Of a stretch of 35,551 bases of DNA, positions 6,346 to 13,503 are shown in pieces (position 1 is the stretch's first letter; every line of letters starts with the position of its first letter). The notes below the pieces were generated by a model that worked only from the letters and a program-made list of their open reading frames with translations, did no database searches and was not told where the DNA came from. The DNA is taken from contig JAQTPV010000003.1 in assembly GCA_028712605.1 (NCBI GenBank), positions 1-35,551 of the forward strand, in the 5' to 3' direction. A program made the translations under genes and the position numbers. The stretch comes from Minisyncoccota bacterium (GTDB taxonomy: Bacteria; Patescibacteriota; Minisyncoccia; Minisyncoccales; CG1-02-41-26).

Positions 6346-8017
6346 GTTGCATAAAAAAGAAGTTGAAAAAGATATTGCTCGCGAATTAACCAAAGCCCGA
6401 CTAAAAACCCGGAAAGATTTGGATTACTTTAAGCGCCAGATGGCTAAAAAGCATAAAATAACTTGTCTAAAAACCTCGGACTTACTTAAAATCTATCACG
6501 AAACTAACAAAAGTGAAAGCAAAAAAGCAAGCCCGCATCTAGAGAAACTATTAGTTAAGCGGCCGATGCGCTCTTTGTCTGGCATTGTTAATGTTTCGGT
6601 TTTAACCAAGCCTTATCCCTGCCCGGGAAAGTGTATTTTTTGCCCCACCCAAAAAAATATTCCCAAAAGCTATCTAGCCAAGGAGCCGGCTGTTCAACGA
6701 GCCATTTTAAATAAGTTTAACCCTTATCAACAAGTTTGGATGCGGCTTTTATCCTTAAAAGAAACTGGTCACCCAATAGATAAGGTGGAGTTAAGAATAA
6801 TTGGCGGCACTTGGAGTTATTATCCAAAAAGATATCAGGAATGGTTTATGGCCCAGTGCCACAAGGCCTGCAACGATTTTCCGCTAAAAAGGGTTCCGGC
6901 TCAATCAACAAAACTTAATTTCGTTAAGCTGCAACGGCAAAATGAAAAAGCTAAATGCCGACTTGTCGGTATTGCCATTGAAACCAGGCCAGACTATATC
7001 AATTCAAAGGAAATTAAATGGATGAGGAGTTTGGGCATCACTAAAGCGGAGTTGGGGGTACAAAGTATTGACAATAAAGTTTTAAATCTAAACCAGCGAG
7101 GCCATGGAGTAAAAGAAATTATTGAAGCCACCCACTTACTTAAAGATGCTGGCTTTAAGGTATCTTATCAAATGATGCCTGGACTTTATGGCTCCAATGT
7201 CAAGAAGGATCTGGCCGTATTTAAAGAAATTTTCACCAACCCTGATTTTAAACCCGATTACTTAAAAATCTATCCCTTAGCCCTAGTTAAAAACACCAAG
7301 CTATACAATCTTTACCAACAAGGCAAGTTCAAGCCCTATTCTGAAAAAGAATTAACCAAACTTTTGGTGGAAATTAAAAAATTAATTCCCCACTGGGTTA
7401 GAGTAGAAAGGGTAATTCGCGATATCCCTTCGGGTGACATCGTGGAGGGCGGCAGTAAAATTTTAAATTTAAGAGAGGTTGCTTTAGCTGAAATGGCCAA
7501 GCAAGGCATATCTTGCCAGTGCGTACGCTGCCGCGAAGTTAAAGAAAACTATGATGCTAAAGAAAAATTATATTTATTTAAAGAAACTTACGAGGCTTCA
7601 GCTGGGCAGGAAATATTTTTAAGTTTTGAAAACAAATCCCGTACTAAACTTTATGCCTTACTCCGCCTCCGTCTCCCCCAATCATCAGTAGCAGCTGAAA
7701 TTCCGTTGATTTTTCCAGCCTTAAAAGAGGCGGCAATTATCCGTGAATTGCACACTTATGGCCAAATGGCCCAGATAAATAATTTAAAAAATCATAAAGG
7801 CGCCCAGCATAAGGGCTTGGGTAAAAAACTTCTCCAAGAAGCAGAAAAAATTACGAAAGAATCCAGCTATAAAAAAACTTGTGCCAAACAACGCCGAAGC
7901 ACCTGTGCTGAGCAACGCCGAAGCATAGCTGTTATTTCAGCTATCGGCGTTCGCCCTTACTACCGCAAACTCTTCTTTAAACTCAAAGATACCTATATGG
8001 TCAAAAACTTAAAATAA
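6344..8017 (+). CDS. elp3: Elp3-type tRNA uridine(34) acetyltransferase/radical SAM enzyme
   Basis: A 557-residue Elp3 homologue, which makes cm5U at the tRNA wobble position from acetyl-CoA and SAM. The radical SAM cluster motif CPGKCIFC is at residues 93-100, followed by the Elp3 block QSTKLNF and the ETRPDYI strand. A CxxC pair (CQCVRCRE) precedes the C-terminal GNAT domain, which retains ELHTYG, QHKGLGKKLLQEAEKI and GVRPYYRKL. Sixteen residues (TCAKQRRS plus TCAEQRRS) are inserted between the last GNAT helix and strand IAVISAIGV by a tandem 24-bp repeat. The start codon overlaps the divergent methyltransferase ATG and no SD is visible. The N-terminus is short compared with archaeal Elp3, but the reading frame has no nearby upstream ATG. 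Confidence 0.93.
   Translation: MLHKKEVEKDIARELTKARLKTRKDLDYFKRQMAKKHKITCLKTSDLLKIYHETNKSESKKASPHLEKLLVKRPMRSLSGIVNVSVLTKPYPCPGKCIFCPTQKNIPKSYLAKEPAVQRAILNKFNPYQQVWMRLLSLKETGHPIDKVELRIIGGTWSYYPKRYQEWFMAQCHKACNDFPLKRVPAQSTKLNFVKLQRQNEKAKCRLVGIAIETRPDYINSKEIKWMRSLGITKAELGVQSIDNKVLNLNQRGHGVKEIIEATHLLKDAGFKVSYQMMPGLYGSNVKKDLAVFKEIFTNPDFKPDYLKIYPLALVKNTKLYNLYQQGKFKPYSEKELTKLLVEIKKLIPHWVRVERVIRDIPSGDIVEGGSKILNLREVALAEMAKQGISCQCVRCREVKENYDAKEKLYLFKETYEASAGQEIFLSFENKSRTKLYALLRLRLPQSSVAAEIPLIFPALKEAAIIRELHTYGQMAQINNLKNHKGAQHKGLGKKLLQEAEKITKESSYKKTCAKQRRSTCAEQRRSIAVISAIGVRPYYRKLFFKLKDTYMVKNLK
7877..7924 (+). repeat. tandem 24-bp repeat inserted in elp3
   Basis: Two adjacent 24-base copies (7877-7900 and 7901-7924) both end in CAACGCCGAAGC and differ at five positions near the middle and start. 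They add 2 x 8 codons in frame. The second copy forms one arm of a hairpin (CGCCGA and ATAGCTG pairing with CAGCTAT and TCGGCG, 7916-7949). Confidence 0.85.
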
Positions 8018-8053
8018 AAATCCCAAACAATAATTTAGAATTTTAATTTTTTC

Positions 8054-8088
8054 GTAAGATAGAAGCATCTCTAATGCTTCTATCTTAC
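8054..8088. terminator. convergent-gene hairpin
   Basis: Perfect 15-bp inverted repeat GTAAGATAGAAGCAT with loop CTCTA, between the convergent ends of elp3 and the fucose-isomerase-like gene. Neither side has a real T-tract, so this may be a processing or bidirectional stop structure. Confidence 0.55.
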
Positions 8089-8097
8089 ATTCTGACA

Positions 8098-9828
8098 CTA
8101 GGCATACAAAGGACCTAGTGCCTTACAAACCTCACGATCTCCACCAAGCCGTGTCCACAGCGTTGGACGGAATATACGGTTTTCCGCTATGTTTATGTTA
8201 TGGTAGTCAACAGGTATACGGAGCATCGCCGCCATTATCATGACTTCCTCACCAATGTGACCAATAGCCGCTGAAACGTGGTTCGGGTCAATTCCTCTGC
8301 TCATAACGTCAAAAGTATCTATATTATCAGCCCTAACGAAAGTGTCTGGCCACGTAGGGTCGGTTCTCATACGAACGTAATCGGCAACATTCTCTGGCAG
8401 TTCCACTGTATGCCCTTCTATCACAGTAAGCGTCACGTCCTGCCCAATTCGGTTGAACCGGATCATTGTGATCGGTAGCTCACCCGGTGTGACGAAATGC
8501 GTAGAAAGACCATCGGCAGGAAAGTATCCAAGACCGGCTGGATGCCATTCTGTTCCCTCAATCGCCTGCTGCATCCTTTCTTCAGCAGGTAAAAGTGCGG
8601 GATCGGTAGCCCAATCAAGCGCCGCTGGTCCGCTGTTGATTAAATGCAGAAATCCTGTCGGTGCAACTGAACTCATATCAAAGCCAGTTGCTTCTTTAAT
8701 CTTTTTTGGAGACCAGTAAGTTCTAAGGTCAGCAAACAGTGCAGAAAAACCAGTAAGCATAACACCCCACTGCATGCCCATACCATTCATAAAGTCGTTC
8801 TCTGTGGCATGGACTATGGGCGCCCTAAGACCATTCCAGTCAAATGTGCTGGAGTTGATGGCTTCCGGGAAGTCAAAATTCGGATACCAGTCTGTCCAGT
8901 AGCGTTGTCCAGCAGTTCCACCAAACAGAGCATTGGTTCCCTGTGATCTTTCCTCGTCCCCTATAACATCATTTCCACGCATAATATCACGAACAACAAG
9001 AGTCATTGGAACAAGAAAATCCACTAACTTTATAACATCAAGCCCATTCCTTTTACCTTTTGGATCGATACGCCCACCAAAACTTTCAAAAAACCATTCA
9101 GTTGCTTTTTTGGCTTCATCCTTGTCGTACATCTCTTTCTGTATACGCATCAGGACTTCGATCTGGTCAACGTGAGCAAGCTTCATACCGAACCATCTGG
9201 CGAGTATGTCACTGACAAGTTCAGACCCGGCGATTCCCATAGATACGTGACCTATACTGGCGTAGCTCTTACCCCTCATTATGATTACGGAACCGGCGCA
9301 TTTCAGGAATTGGGTAATTTTTTTGATACTTTCTGGATGTAGTGGAGCCGCAGGATCCATATCCTCAACATCAGGCGGATAGACACAAAACACAGGATTT
9401 TTATGTGCTGTCGCTGATGCTCTTTTGGAATTTAACAAGACTGCACCTGGCCATGCAGTTCCATTCATGGCTTCGTAAGCAGTTATCCATTCTGGATGAC
9501 CGAAGAAGGCTGTCTCCCATCCCATTGACCAAGTAGACATAGAGTTGATAACAATGCTGACACCAGCCTGCTCAAACTCTTTCTGCACTATCGCCGCATC
9601 TCGTGGTCCGCCGACGGGAACACTGCCTTTGACGACCTTCAGCTTTGTGCCATCGTACATCTCAATTGTTTCAGCAAGCCTTACAACCTTATCAAGACGA
9701 TTCATGACGACTGGCATCTGTTGTGCTTTTACGCTACCTTCTGGAACGCCTGACACTGGATAGGTTCTTGGATCTATTGCGGTACAGATTCCTACTGTTG
9801 GTGGATTGCCTACTAATTCACGGTTCAT
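8098..9828 (-). CDS. fucI: L-fucose/D-arabinose isomerase-like protein
   Basis: A 576-residue ketol isomerase that is recognisably FucI-like over its whole length (E. coli FucI is 591). The family catalyses L-fucose to L-fuculose and also D-arabinose to D-ribulose, using Mn2+. Shared segments include the GKSYASIGHVSMGIAGS block, FGGTAGQRYWTDWYPN, SSTFDWNG, ATENDFMNG, FADLRTYWSP, LHLINSGPAALDW, IGHIGEEV and the end GPLYA. The Glu before INSSTFDWNG, the Asp of ATEND and the His of IGHIG fit the three metal ligands of the E. coli enzyme, so catalysis looks intact. A strong SD (AAAGGAG, 7 nt from ATG) and a TTGACA promoter set it apart from core genes. Sampled lines look more GC-rich than the pilus region. 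No sugar kinase or transporter is adjacent, so the substrate is open. Confidence 0.9.
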   Translation of the reverse strand: MNRELVGNPPTVGICTAIDPRTYPVSGVPEGSVKAQQMPVVMNRLDKVVRLAETIEMYDGTKLKVVKGSVPVGGPRDAAIVQKEFEQAGVSIVINSMSTWSMGWETAFFGHPEWITAYEAMNGTAWPGAVLLNSKRASATAHKNPVFCVYPPDVEDMDPAAPLHPESIKKITQFLKCAGSVIIMRGKSYASIGHVSMGIAGSELVSDILARWFGMKLAHVDQIEVLMRIQKEMYDKDEAKKATEWFFESFGGRIDPKGKRNGLDVIKLVDFLVPMTLVVRDIMRGNDVIGDEERSQGTNALFGGTAGQRYWTDWYPNFDFPEAINSSTFDWNGLRAPIVHATENDFMNGMGMQWGVMLTGFSALFADLRTYWSPKKIKEATGFDMSSVAPTGFLHLINSGPAALDWATDPALLPAEERMQQAIEGTEWHPAGLGYFPADGLSTHFVTPGELPITMIRFNRIGQDVTLTVIEGHTVELPENVADYVRMRTDPTWPDTFVRADNIDTFDVMSRGIDPNHVSAAIGHIGEEVMIMAAMLRIPVDYHNINIAENRIFRPTLWTRLGGDREVCKALGPLYA

Positions 9829-9902
9829 TATCGTTCTCCTTTCTTCTTTGAGTTAAAAAAACGTAGCCCTCGCAGGATAAAACAACAAAATGAAATATTC
9901 AT
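9828..9902 (-). CDS. possible 24-codon leader peptide upstream of fucI-like gene
   Basis: An ORF runs from ATG at 9902 to TAA at 9828-9830, and its stop overlaps the isomerase ATG as TAATG. The product starts MNISFCCFIL and ends NSKKKGER, with the fucI SD inside its last codons. An SD-like GAGGTGAT overlaps its own start codon, which is closer than ideal. It could couple translation to the isomerase or be a chance ORF. Confidence 0.3.
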   Translation of the reverse strand: MNISFCCFILRGLRFFNSKKKGER

Positions 9903-9965
9903 CACCTCTTTTCACTATGGTAATAATAAGAACTAAAATAAAATTATCAAAACTTAAATATTTTT

Positions 9966-9993
9966 ATCCTATCACCCACAACCCTCATGTCAA
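9966..9993 (-). promoter_or_regulatory. promoter for the fucI-like gene
   Basis: Minus strand: consensus TTGACA at 9988-9993, a 16-nt spacer and TAGGAT at 9966-9971. The leader would be about 130 nt, long for this genome, and contains the possible leader ORF. Confidence 0.6.
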
Positions 9994-10007
9994 GCTAAAA
10001 TAATTCA

Positions 10008-10028
10008 GGGACGTTGTTCCAACGTCCC
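10008..10028 (-). terminator. hairpin after the ferredoxin genes
   Basis: Perfect 9-bp stem GGGACGTTG / CAACGTCCC with a 3-nt loop, 26 bases after the second ferredoxin stop. It is followed on the minus strand by TGAATTATTTTAG, a weak T-tract. It may be a terminator or a dispersed palindromic repeat. Confidence 0.4.
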
Positions 10029-10054
10029 CCTATATTTGATTCATCTTTAGCATA

Positions 10055-10255
10055 TCACCTCTTTTTAATTCTTATAGCGCCGTGCCCACAGGCTTCTGCA
10101 CACGTTCCACAGCCACAACATTTATTTAGGTTAATCTTTGGTACCTTACCTTTTGGACACGTCAAGGCTTTAATTTCACAAGTTCCCTTACAGCCCCCAC
10201 ACTTCTTACACTTCGTCTCATCTATTTCCGCTACCCAAAAAGATTTTTTTTCCAA
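10055..10255 (-). CDS. 2[4Fe-4S] ferredoxin-type protein
   Basis: A 66-residue iron-sulfur protein with two CxxCxxCxxxC motifs: CKKCGGCKGTC near residue 16 and CCGCGTCAEAC near residue 46, the bacterial ferredoxin pattern for two low-potential clusters. The Pro that usually follows the last Cys of a cluster motif is absent in both. I chose the TTG at 10255 because GAGGGGG lies about 8 nt upstream; a GTG at 10264 is too close to that SD and the ATG at 10318 lies inside the preceding gene. The start follows the first ferredoxin's stop by 13 nt, so the two are coupled. It probably carries electrons for an oxidoreductase encoded elsewhere. Confidence 0.8.
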   Translation of the reverse strand: MEKKSFWVAEIDETKCKKCGGCKGTCEIKALTCPKGKVPKINLNKCCGCGTCAEACGHGAIRIKKR

Positions 10256-10268
10256 TAAATTCACCCCC

Positions 10269-10517
10269 TCAAAAATTAAAGTAATTTTTTTGTGGAAAGT
10301 TAGAGAATGGCGCCTCAATATCTCCTAACTGTAACGCCTCGGCTGAACAAAGTTCAATACATCCGCCACAGCCATTGCACAACTCCAAGATAACTACTGG
10401 TGCACTATGTAGTATCTGTAACTGTACTGCCGAACACATCTTAACTGTTCGAAAATACACAACACATATTCCACCACATCCGCCACATTTTGAGGTATCA
10501 AGAATAACTCTTTTCAC
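10269..10517 (-). CDS. small atypical ferredoxin-like protein
   Basis: An 82-residue Cys-rich protein starting at a GTG preceded by a G-rich SD (GGGGGTGG). The second motif, CNGCGGCIELC at residues 47-57, is a normal [4Fe-4S] pattern. The first is not: Cys11, Cys14, Cys18 and Cys28 are spaced CxxCx3Cx9C, closer to a [2Fe-2S] or modified cluster site. The C-terminus ends in an Asn/Phe-rich tail. It lies between the xylose-isomerase-like gene (64 nt upstream) and the second ferredoxin. Its redox partner is unknown. A family function cannot be named from the sequence. Confidence 0.7.
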   Translation of the reverse strand: MKRVILDTSKCGGCGGICVVYFRTVKMCSAVQLQILHSAPVVILELCNGCGGCIELCSAEALQLGDIEAPFSNFPQKNYFNF

Positions 10518-10538
10518 TTTCCACCCCCCCTATAAAAT

Positions 10539-10574
10539 TTATGGGCCAAAAGTTTTTAAGCTCTTAACCCATAA
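10539..10574 (-). terminator. weak hairpin between xylose-isomerase-like and ferredoxin genes
   Basis: Seven-bp arms TTATGGG / CCCATAA enclose a 22-nt loop containing the palindrome TTAAGAGCTTAA; the minus strand continues ATTTTATA. It may attenuate rather than stop transcription into the ferredoxin genes. Confidence 0.3.
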
Positions 10575-10581
10575 TGTTCAT

Positions 10582-11817
10582 TTAGGCAGCCCAAGGTGTC
10601 CCATCAAACATCTTAGTACCCCTCTTCTGCATCCCGGTCAGAATCTGTCCAATTCTATAGGCATGGGCCTCATTGGCGTCAGTATTTATTTTAGCTACAT
10701 CTTCAAAGGTTGGCGTTTTCTTAGCCAAACTTGCAACCGCAGCAACAATGTTTCCGTCGCATTCAGAAGCCTGAAAAACATCTTCTAATTCTGCGGAATA
10801 AGACTTATCCAATGCGACTCTTATGTTAGCGATAATCGGATCTGCTTGGTAAATTTTAACCTTGTCTTCCAGCATACGCCAATAATCAACACAATGTAGC
10901 AAGAACAGCTTCAAGCCCTCAACCGTGGTAGTCGTTCTAACTGGTCGGCAGTCAAACTCAATAACTCCATCCCAACTACGCTCCTTAAGCATTAAGCAGA
11001 TCATAAAGTCTGAAGCCAACACACTGCCAATACCAGGTGCCAAGTCACAATCCATGCGAGCGGGTATCTGCCCGCCAAAATGTATAAATGGCGCCAAAAG
11101 ACCAAGTTCCAGCAGTTCGCCCAGTTCAAAGACCGGGTCCATCCCCAGCATAGACACATGCTGCGGGTATTCGGGATTAATGAAAATCCTCCCCTGATAC
11201 TTGGGGTCGCTGAAAACTTTCATAATTCCCGCAGCCGCAGAAGAACCAGTGCCAGCATAGCTGCCCAGCAATCTTGGTTCATAAAGTTTGGTTTCAATGG
11301 TATATTTGAAATCATAGCCCTTGGCAATGGCATAATCAACGCAAGCCTTAATACCAAGTAGGTACTTCATCCATCCCCTGCCAGCATCCTGTTCATAGCA
11401 ACCATCCTGCCCCTCTCTGCCGCCCCAGAAAATAATGTATTTAGCGCCTAAAACATAAGCAGCATCCATGGATTTACAACCCTTCACTATCGCTGCTTGG
11501 ACCACATCTGGATAGGGCGAAGAAAAAGCGCCGGAACGAAAACAAGGGTTACTGAAAAGATTGGTAGTAAAGTTATATACTTGGAGCCTGTATCGTTTAA
11601 GCTGCTCCTTCACACTGTTAAGAACATCTATTATTGTGCCCTCAGAAGCGTCATCATCATAAAGGTCCCTATCATGAAAGCTTATTTTCTTGATACCCGC
11701 TTCAGCACAGCCCGCCAACCCAGCTTCTAGTTCCCAAGCGCGCGTGGCTATACCAAAAGGGTCTCCCCCGCCGCTCACTAAGCACCAGGCACCTATGGAA
11801 AAATCGTAATACCTCAT
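10582..11817 (-). CDS. divergent xylose-isomerase-like TIM-barrel protein
   Basis: A 411-residue protein that aligns by motif to the class I (actinobacterial) xylose isomerases, which convert D-xylose to D-xylulose or glucose to fructose with two divalent metals. Kept are GAW, FHDRD (catalytic His48 and Asp51), TTNLF, FWGGREG, the IETK pair (metal Glu and catalytic Lys), NPE, MDCD (two metal Asp) and EFD. Differences are notable: the His after NPE is one residue further away (PEYPQH instead of PExGH), and the segment normally reading HIDLNGQ is IHFGGQ, removing one metal-1 Asp. The activity may therefore be altered. I chose the ATG at 11817 because GGAGG lies 7 nt upstream; the in-frame ATG at 11832 overlaps that SD. 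Confidence 0.82.
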   Translation of the reverse strand: MRYYDFSIGAWCLVSGGGDPFGIATRAWELEAGLAGCAEAGIKKISFHDRDLYDDDASEGTIIDVLNSVKEQLKRYRLQVYNFTTNLFSNPCFRSGAFSSPYPDVVQAAIVKGCKSMDAAYVLGAKYIIFWGGREGQDGCYEQDAGRGWMKYLLGIKACVDYAIAKGYDFKYTIETKLYEPRLLGSYAGTGSSAAAGIMKVFSDPKYQGRIFINPEYPQHVSMLGMDPVFELGELLELGLLAPFIHFGGQIPARMDCDLAPGIGSVLASDFMICLMLKERSWDGVIEFDCRPVRTTTTVEGLKLFLLHCVDYWRMLEDKVKIYQADPIIANIRVALDKSYSAELEDVFQASECDGNIVAAVASLAKKTPTFEDVAKINTDANEAHAYRIGQILTGMQKRGTKMFDGTPWAA

Positions 11818-11837
11818 AGAATCATCCTCCAATATGA

Positions 11838-11857
11838 AGCCAAATTAATTTTTGGCT
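11838..11857 (-). promoter_or_regulatory. leader hairpin next to the xylose-isomerase-like SD
   Basis: A 7-bp inverted repeat AGCCAAA / TTTGGCT with a 6-nt loop ends about 8 nt before the GGAGG of the downstream gene. It might modulate initiation or protect the mRNA 5' end. Confidence 0.3.
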
Positions 11858-11893
11858 TGTTAAAGATACATAAACAAAAAGCTACTTAGTAAT

Positions 11894-11922
11894 AGCCTAA
11901 GCCCCTAGATTTTAAATGTCAA
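11894..11922 (-). promoter_or_regulatory. promoter for the xylose-isomerase-like/ferredoxin genes
   Basis: Minus strand: consensus TTGACA at 11917-11922, 17 nt, then TAGGCT at 11894-11899. It has the same TTGACA/TAGG-type layout as the fucI-like promoter at 9966-9993, hinting at shared control. Confidence 0.55.
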
Positions 11923-11939
11923 TCTTTTGCATATTTTAT

Positions 11940-11967
11940 TTGATTTTTTGGCTAAAAAAAATATACT
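11940..11967 (+). promoter_or_regulatory. promoter for the slipin gene
   Basis: TTGATT at 11940-11945, a 16-nt spacer and TATACT at 11962-11967 on the plus strand, back to back with the isomerase promoter. Confidence 0.6.
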
Positions 11968-12011
11968 TAAGCTAAGGTCGATTCATAACTCATAATTTAG
12001 TGTTTAAAAAT

Positions 12012-12782
12012 ATGTTAGAATTTTTAGGTTTGGGAACAACCATTATCGGCTTCATCGTAATTGTGTTTGGTTTGGGCGGCTTAAGGGTTGTGCAACAATA
12101 CCAGCGCGGCGTGGTGCTGACTTTAGGCCGATACACGAGCACTAGGGAGCCAGGCTTAACTTGGATTTTCCAAGGCATCCAGAGAATGATTAAAGTGGAT
12201 ATGAGGATTAATACAGCCGATATCCCCAGACAGGAAGCTATCACCAAGGATAATGTGCCCGTGGGCATTAACGCTGTTGTTTACTACAAAGTGGAAAAGG
12301 CTGAAGACGCCATTCTAAAAGTGGAAAACTACCCCTATGCTGTTCAGCAGTATGCCTTAGCAGCCTTAAGAGATATTGTGGGTGGGGTGGAATTAGACAC
12401 CTTGCTGACTGAAAGAGACCGCTTGGCCACGGAAATCAAAAAAATGGTGGATGTGGAAACCGAGCCTTGGGGCGTTGATGTAACTGCCATTAAAATGCAG
12501 GATATTGAATTGCCAGCTGGTATGAAGCGAGCTATGGCTGCTCAAGCAGAATCCGAAAGAGAAAAGAGGGCCATTATCATTAAAGCCGAGGGTGAAGTGA
12601 AAGCCGCCGAAAACTTAACTCAAGCGGCTCGTATGTTATCGGCTGTTCCAGGCGGCTTATCTATGAGAACTTTAGAAACAATTGACCGGTTGCAAGCTGA
12701 TCCATCAAAAACCGTGATTTTTGCTTTGCCCGTAGAAATCATGGAAGGCTTTAAATCAATTATTGAAAGCCGCAAAAGTTAG
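12012..12782 (+). CDS. slipin/stomatin-type SPFH (band 7) membrane protein
   Basis: A membrane-anchored SPFH-domain protein of 256 residues. One hydrophobic segment (about residues 5-27) is followed by the band 7 start VVQQYQRGVVLTLGRY, the strand NVPVGINAVVYYKV and the helical AAQAESEREKRAIIIKAEGE region that oligomerises. The C-terminus AVPGGLSMRTLETIDRLQ is typical of bacterial slipins. Members scaffold membrane microdomains and often pair with an NfeD protease partner; none is adjacent here. I prefer the ATG at 12012; an in-frame GTG at 12000 adds four residues, and neither has an SD. The gene stands alone between its promoter and the shared terminator at 12808-12834. Confidence 0.92.
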   Translation: MLEFLGLGTTIIGFIVIVFGLGGLRVVQQYQRGVVLTLGRYTSTREPGLTWIFQGIQRMIKVDMRINTADIPRQEAITKDNVPVGINAVVYYKVEKAEDAILKVENYPYAVQQYALAALRDIVGGVELDTLLTERDRLATEIKKMVDVETEPWGVDVTAIKMQDIELPAGMKRAMAAQAESEREKRAIIIKAEGEVKAAENLTQAARMLSAVPGGLSMRTLETIDRLQADPSKTVIFALPVEIMEGFKSIIESRKS

Positions 12783-12807
12783 GTAATCAAAATTAATTCA
12801 TAAAACA

Positions 12808-12834
12808 AAAACGCCCCTTAAAAGGGGGTGTTTT
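12808..12834. terminator. bidirectional rho-independent terminator
   Basis: Stem AAAACGCCCCTT / AAGGGGGTGTTTT with a short loop has A- and T-tracts on both flanks, so it can stop the slipin gene (plus) and the HPS-like operon (minus), whose ends converge here. Confidence 0.85.
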
Positions 12835-12846
12835 ATTATTGAAAAG

Positions 12847-13500
12847 CTACCTGATCTCTTTTAAAAATTGTTCGGCCAATTGACCCGTACCCTCCTCGCT
12901 AATAAAAAACGATTTCCAAACAACCACAATATCAGCGTCATTGAGAATGGCTCGCTGCACTTCAGTAAACTCATCGCCACCGGCCACTGCAATTAAAATA
13001 TCAAAATTATTTTTGATAATACCAATTTCGTAATAAGGCAGTTCTTTTTCTTTATTGAAGCTTTCTTCATCAACTCCCCGATGCAAAATAACAACCGTAG
13101 GCGGTACTTTTAATTTTTCCAAAACGGCCGAAGGGGTTTTAACATTCATCATATCCACCATGGAATCCAAATGGTGTTTTTGGCATTCAGTAATAAACAA
13201 ATCAATTGTTTCAATCGGGGCAACCCCCAAGCAAACAACAGCTGAAGCCCCAGCCTGTGAAGCCATTTTCACCTCCCAGTCAGCTAAATCAGCTGTTTTT
13301 AAATCAGCTACAATATAGCCCTTGCCACCTCTGGCTGATTTTAAATATCGTACTACATTAATACCCTCTGATTTAATCAAAGGAGTGCCAGCCTCAAGCA
13401 AAATCCGCCGATCGTGCGGCAACTGAGCAATAATTTTTTGTGCTTCAAACAAATTACTGTTCAAAGCCACCTGTAAATATTTTTGCCCTCTTTTTAACAT
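12847..13500 (-). CDS. HPS/OMPDC-superfamily protein, copy B
   Basis: A 217-residue TIM-barrel protein of the orotidine-5'-phosphate decarboxylase suprafamily, closest by motif to 3-hexulose-6-phosphate synthase (formaldehyde + ribulose-5-P) or the 3-keto-L-gulonate-6-P decarboxylase type. It shows LLEAGTPLIK, the metal and catalytic motif VADLKTADLADWE (DxKxxD), VDMMNV, HRGVDEE and the phosphate-binding AVAGG. The reverse HPS reaction supplies ribulose-5-phosphate in many archaea, and a comparable role is possible here. It follows copy A by 3 nt and ends before the bidirectional terminator. No hexulose-phosphate isomerase (PHI) gene lies nearby. The substrate is inferred from motifs only. 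Confidence 0.8.
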   Translation of the reverse strand: MLKRGQKYLQVALNSNLFEAQKIIAQLPHDRRILLEAGTPLIKSEGINVVRYLKSARGGKGYIVADLKTADLADWEVKMASQAGASAVVCLGVAPIETIDLFITECQKHHLDSMVDMMNVKTPSAVLEKLKVPPTVVILHRGVDEESFNKEKELPYYEIGIIKNNFDILIAVAGGDEFTEVQRAILNDADIVVVWKSFFISEEGTGQLAEQFLKEIR

Positions 13501-13503
13501 AGC

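Noticed and set aside
8054..8088. Inverted repeat as an insertion-sequence end
   Set aside because: Only a single hairpin between convergent genes; no transposase or direct repeats nearby.
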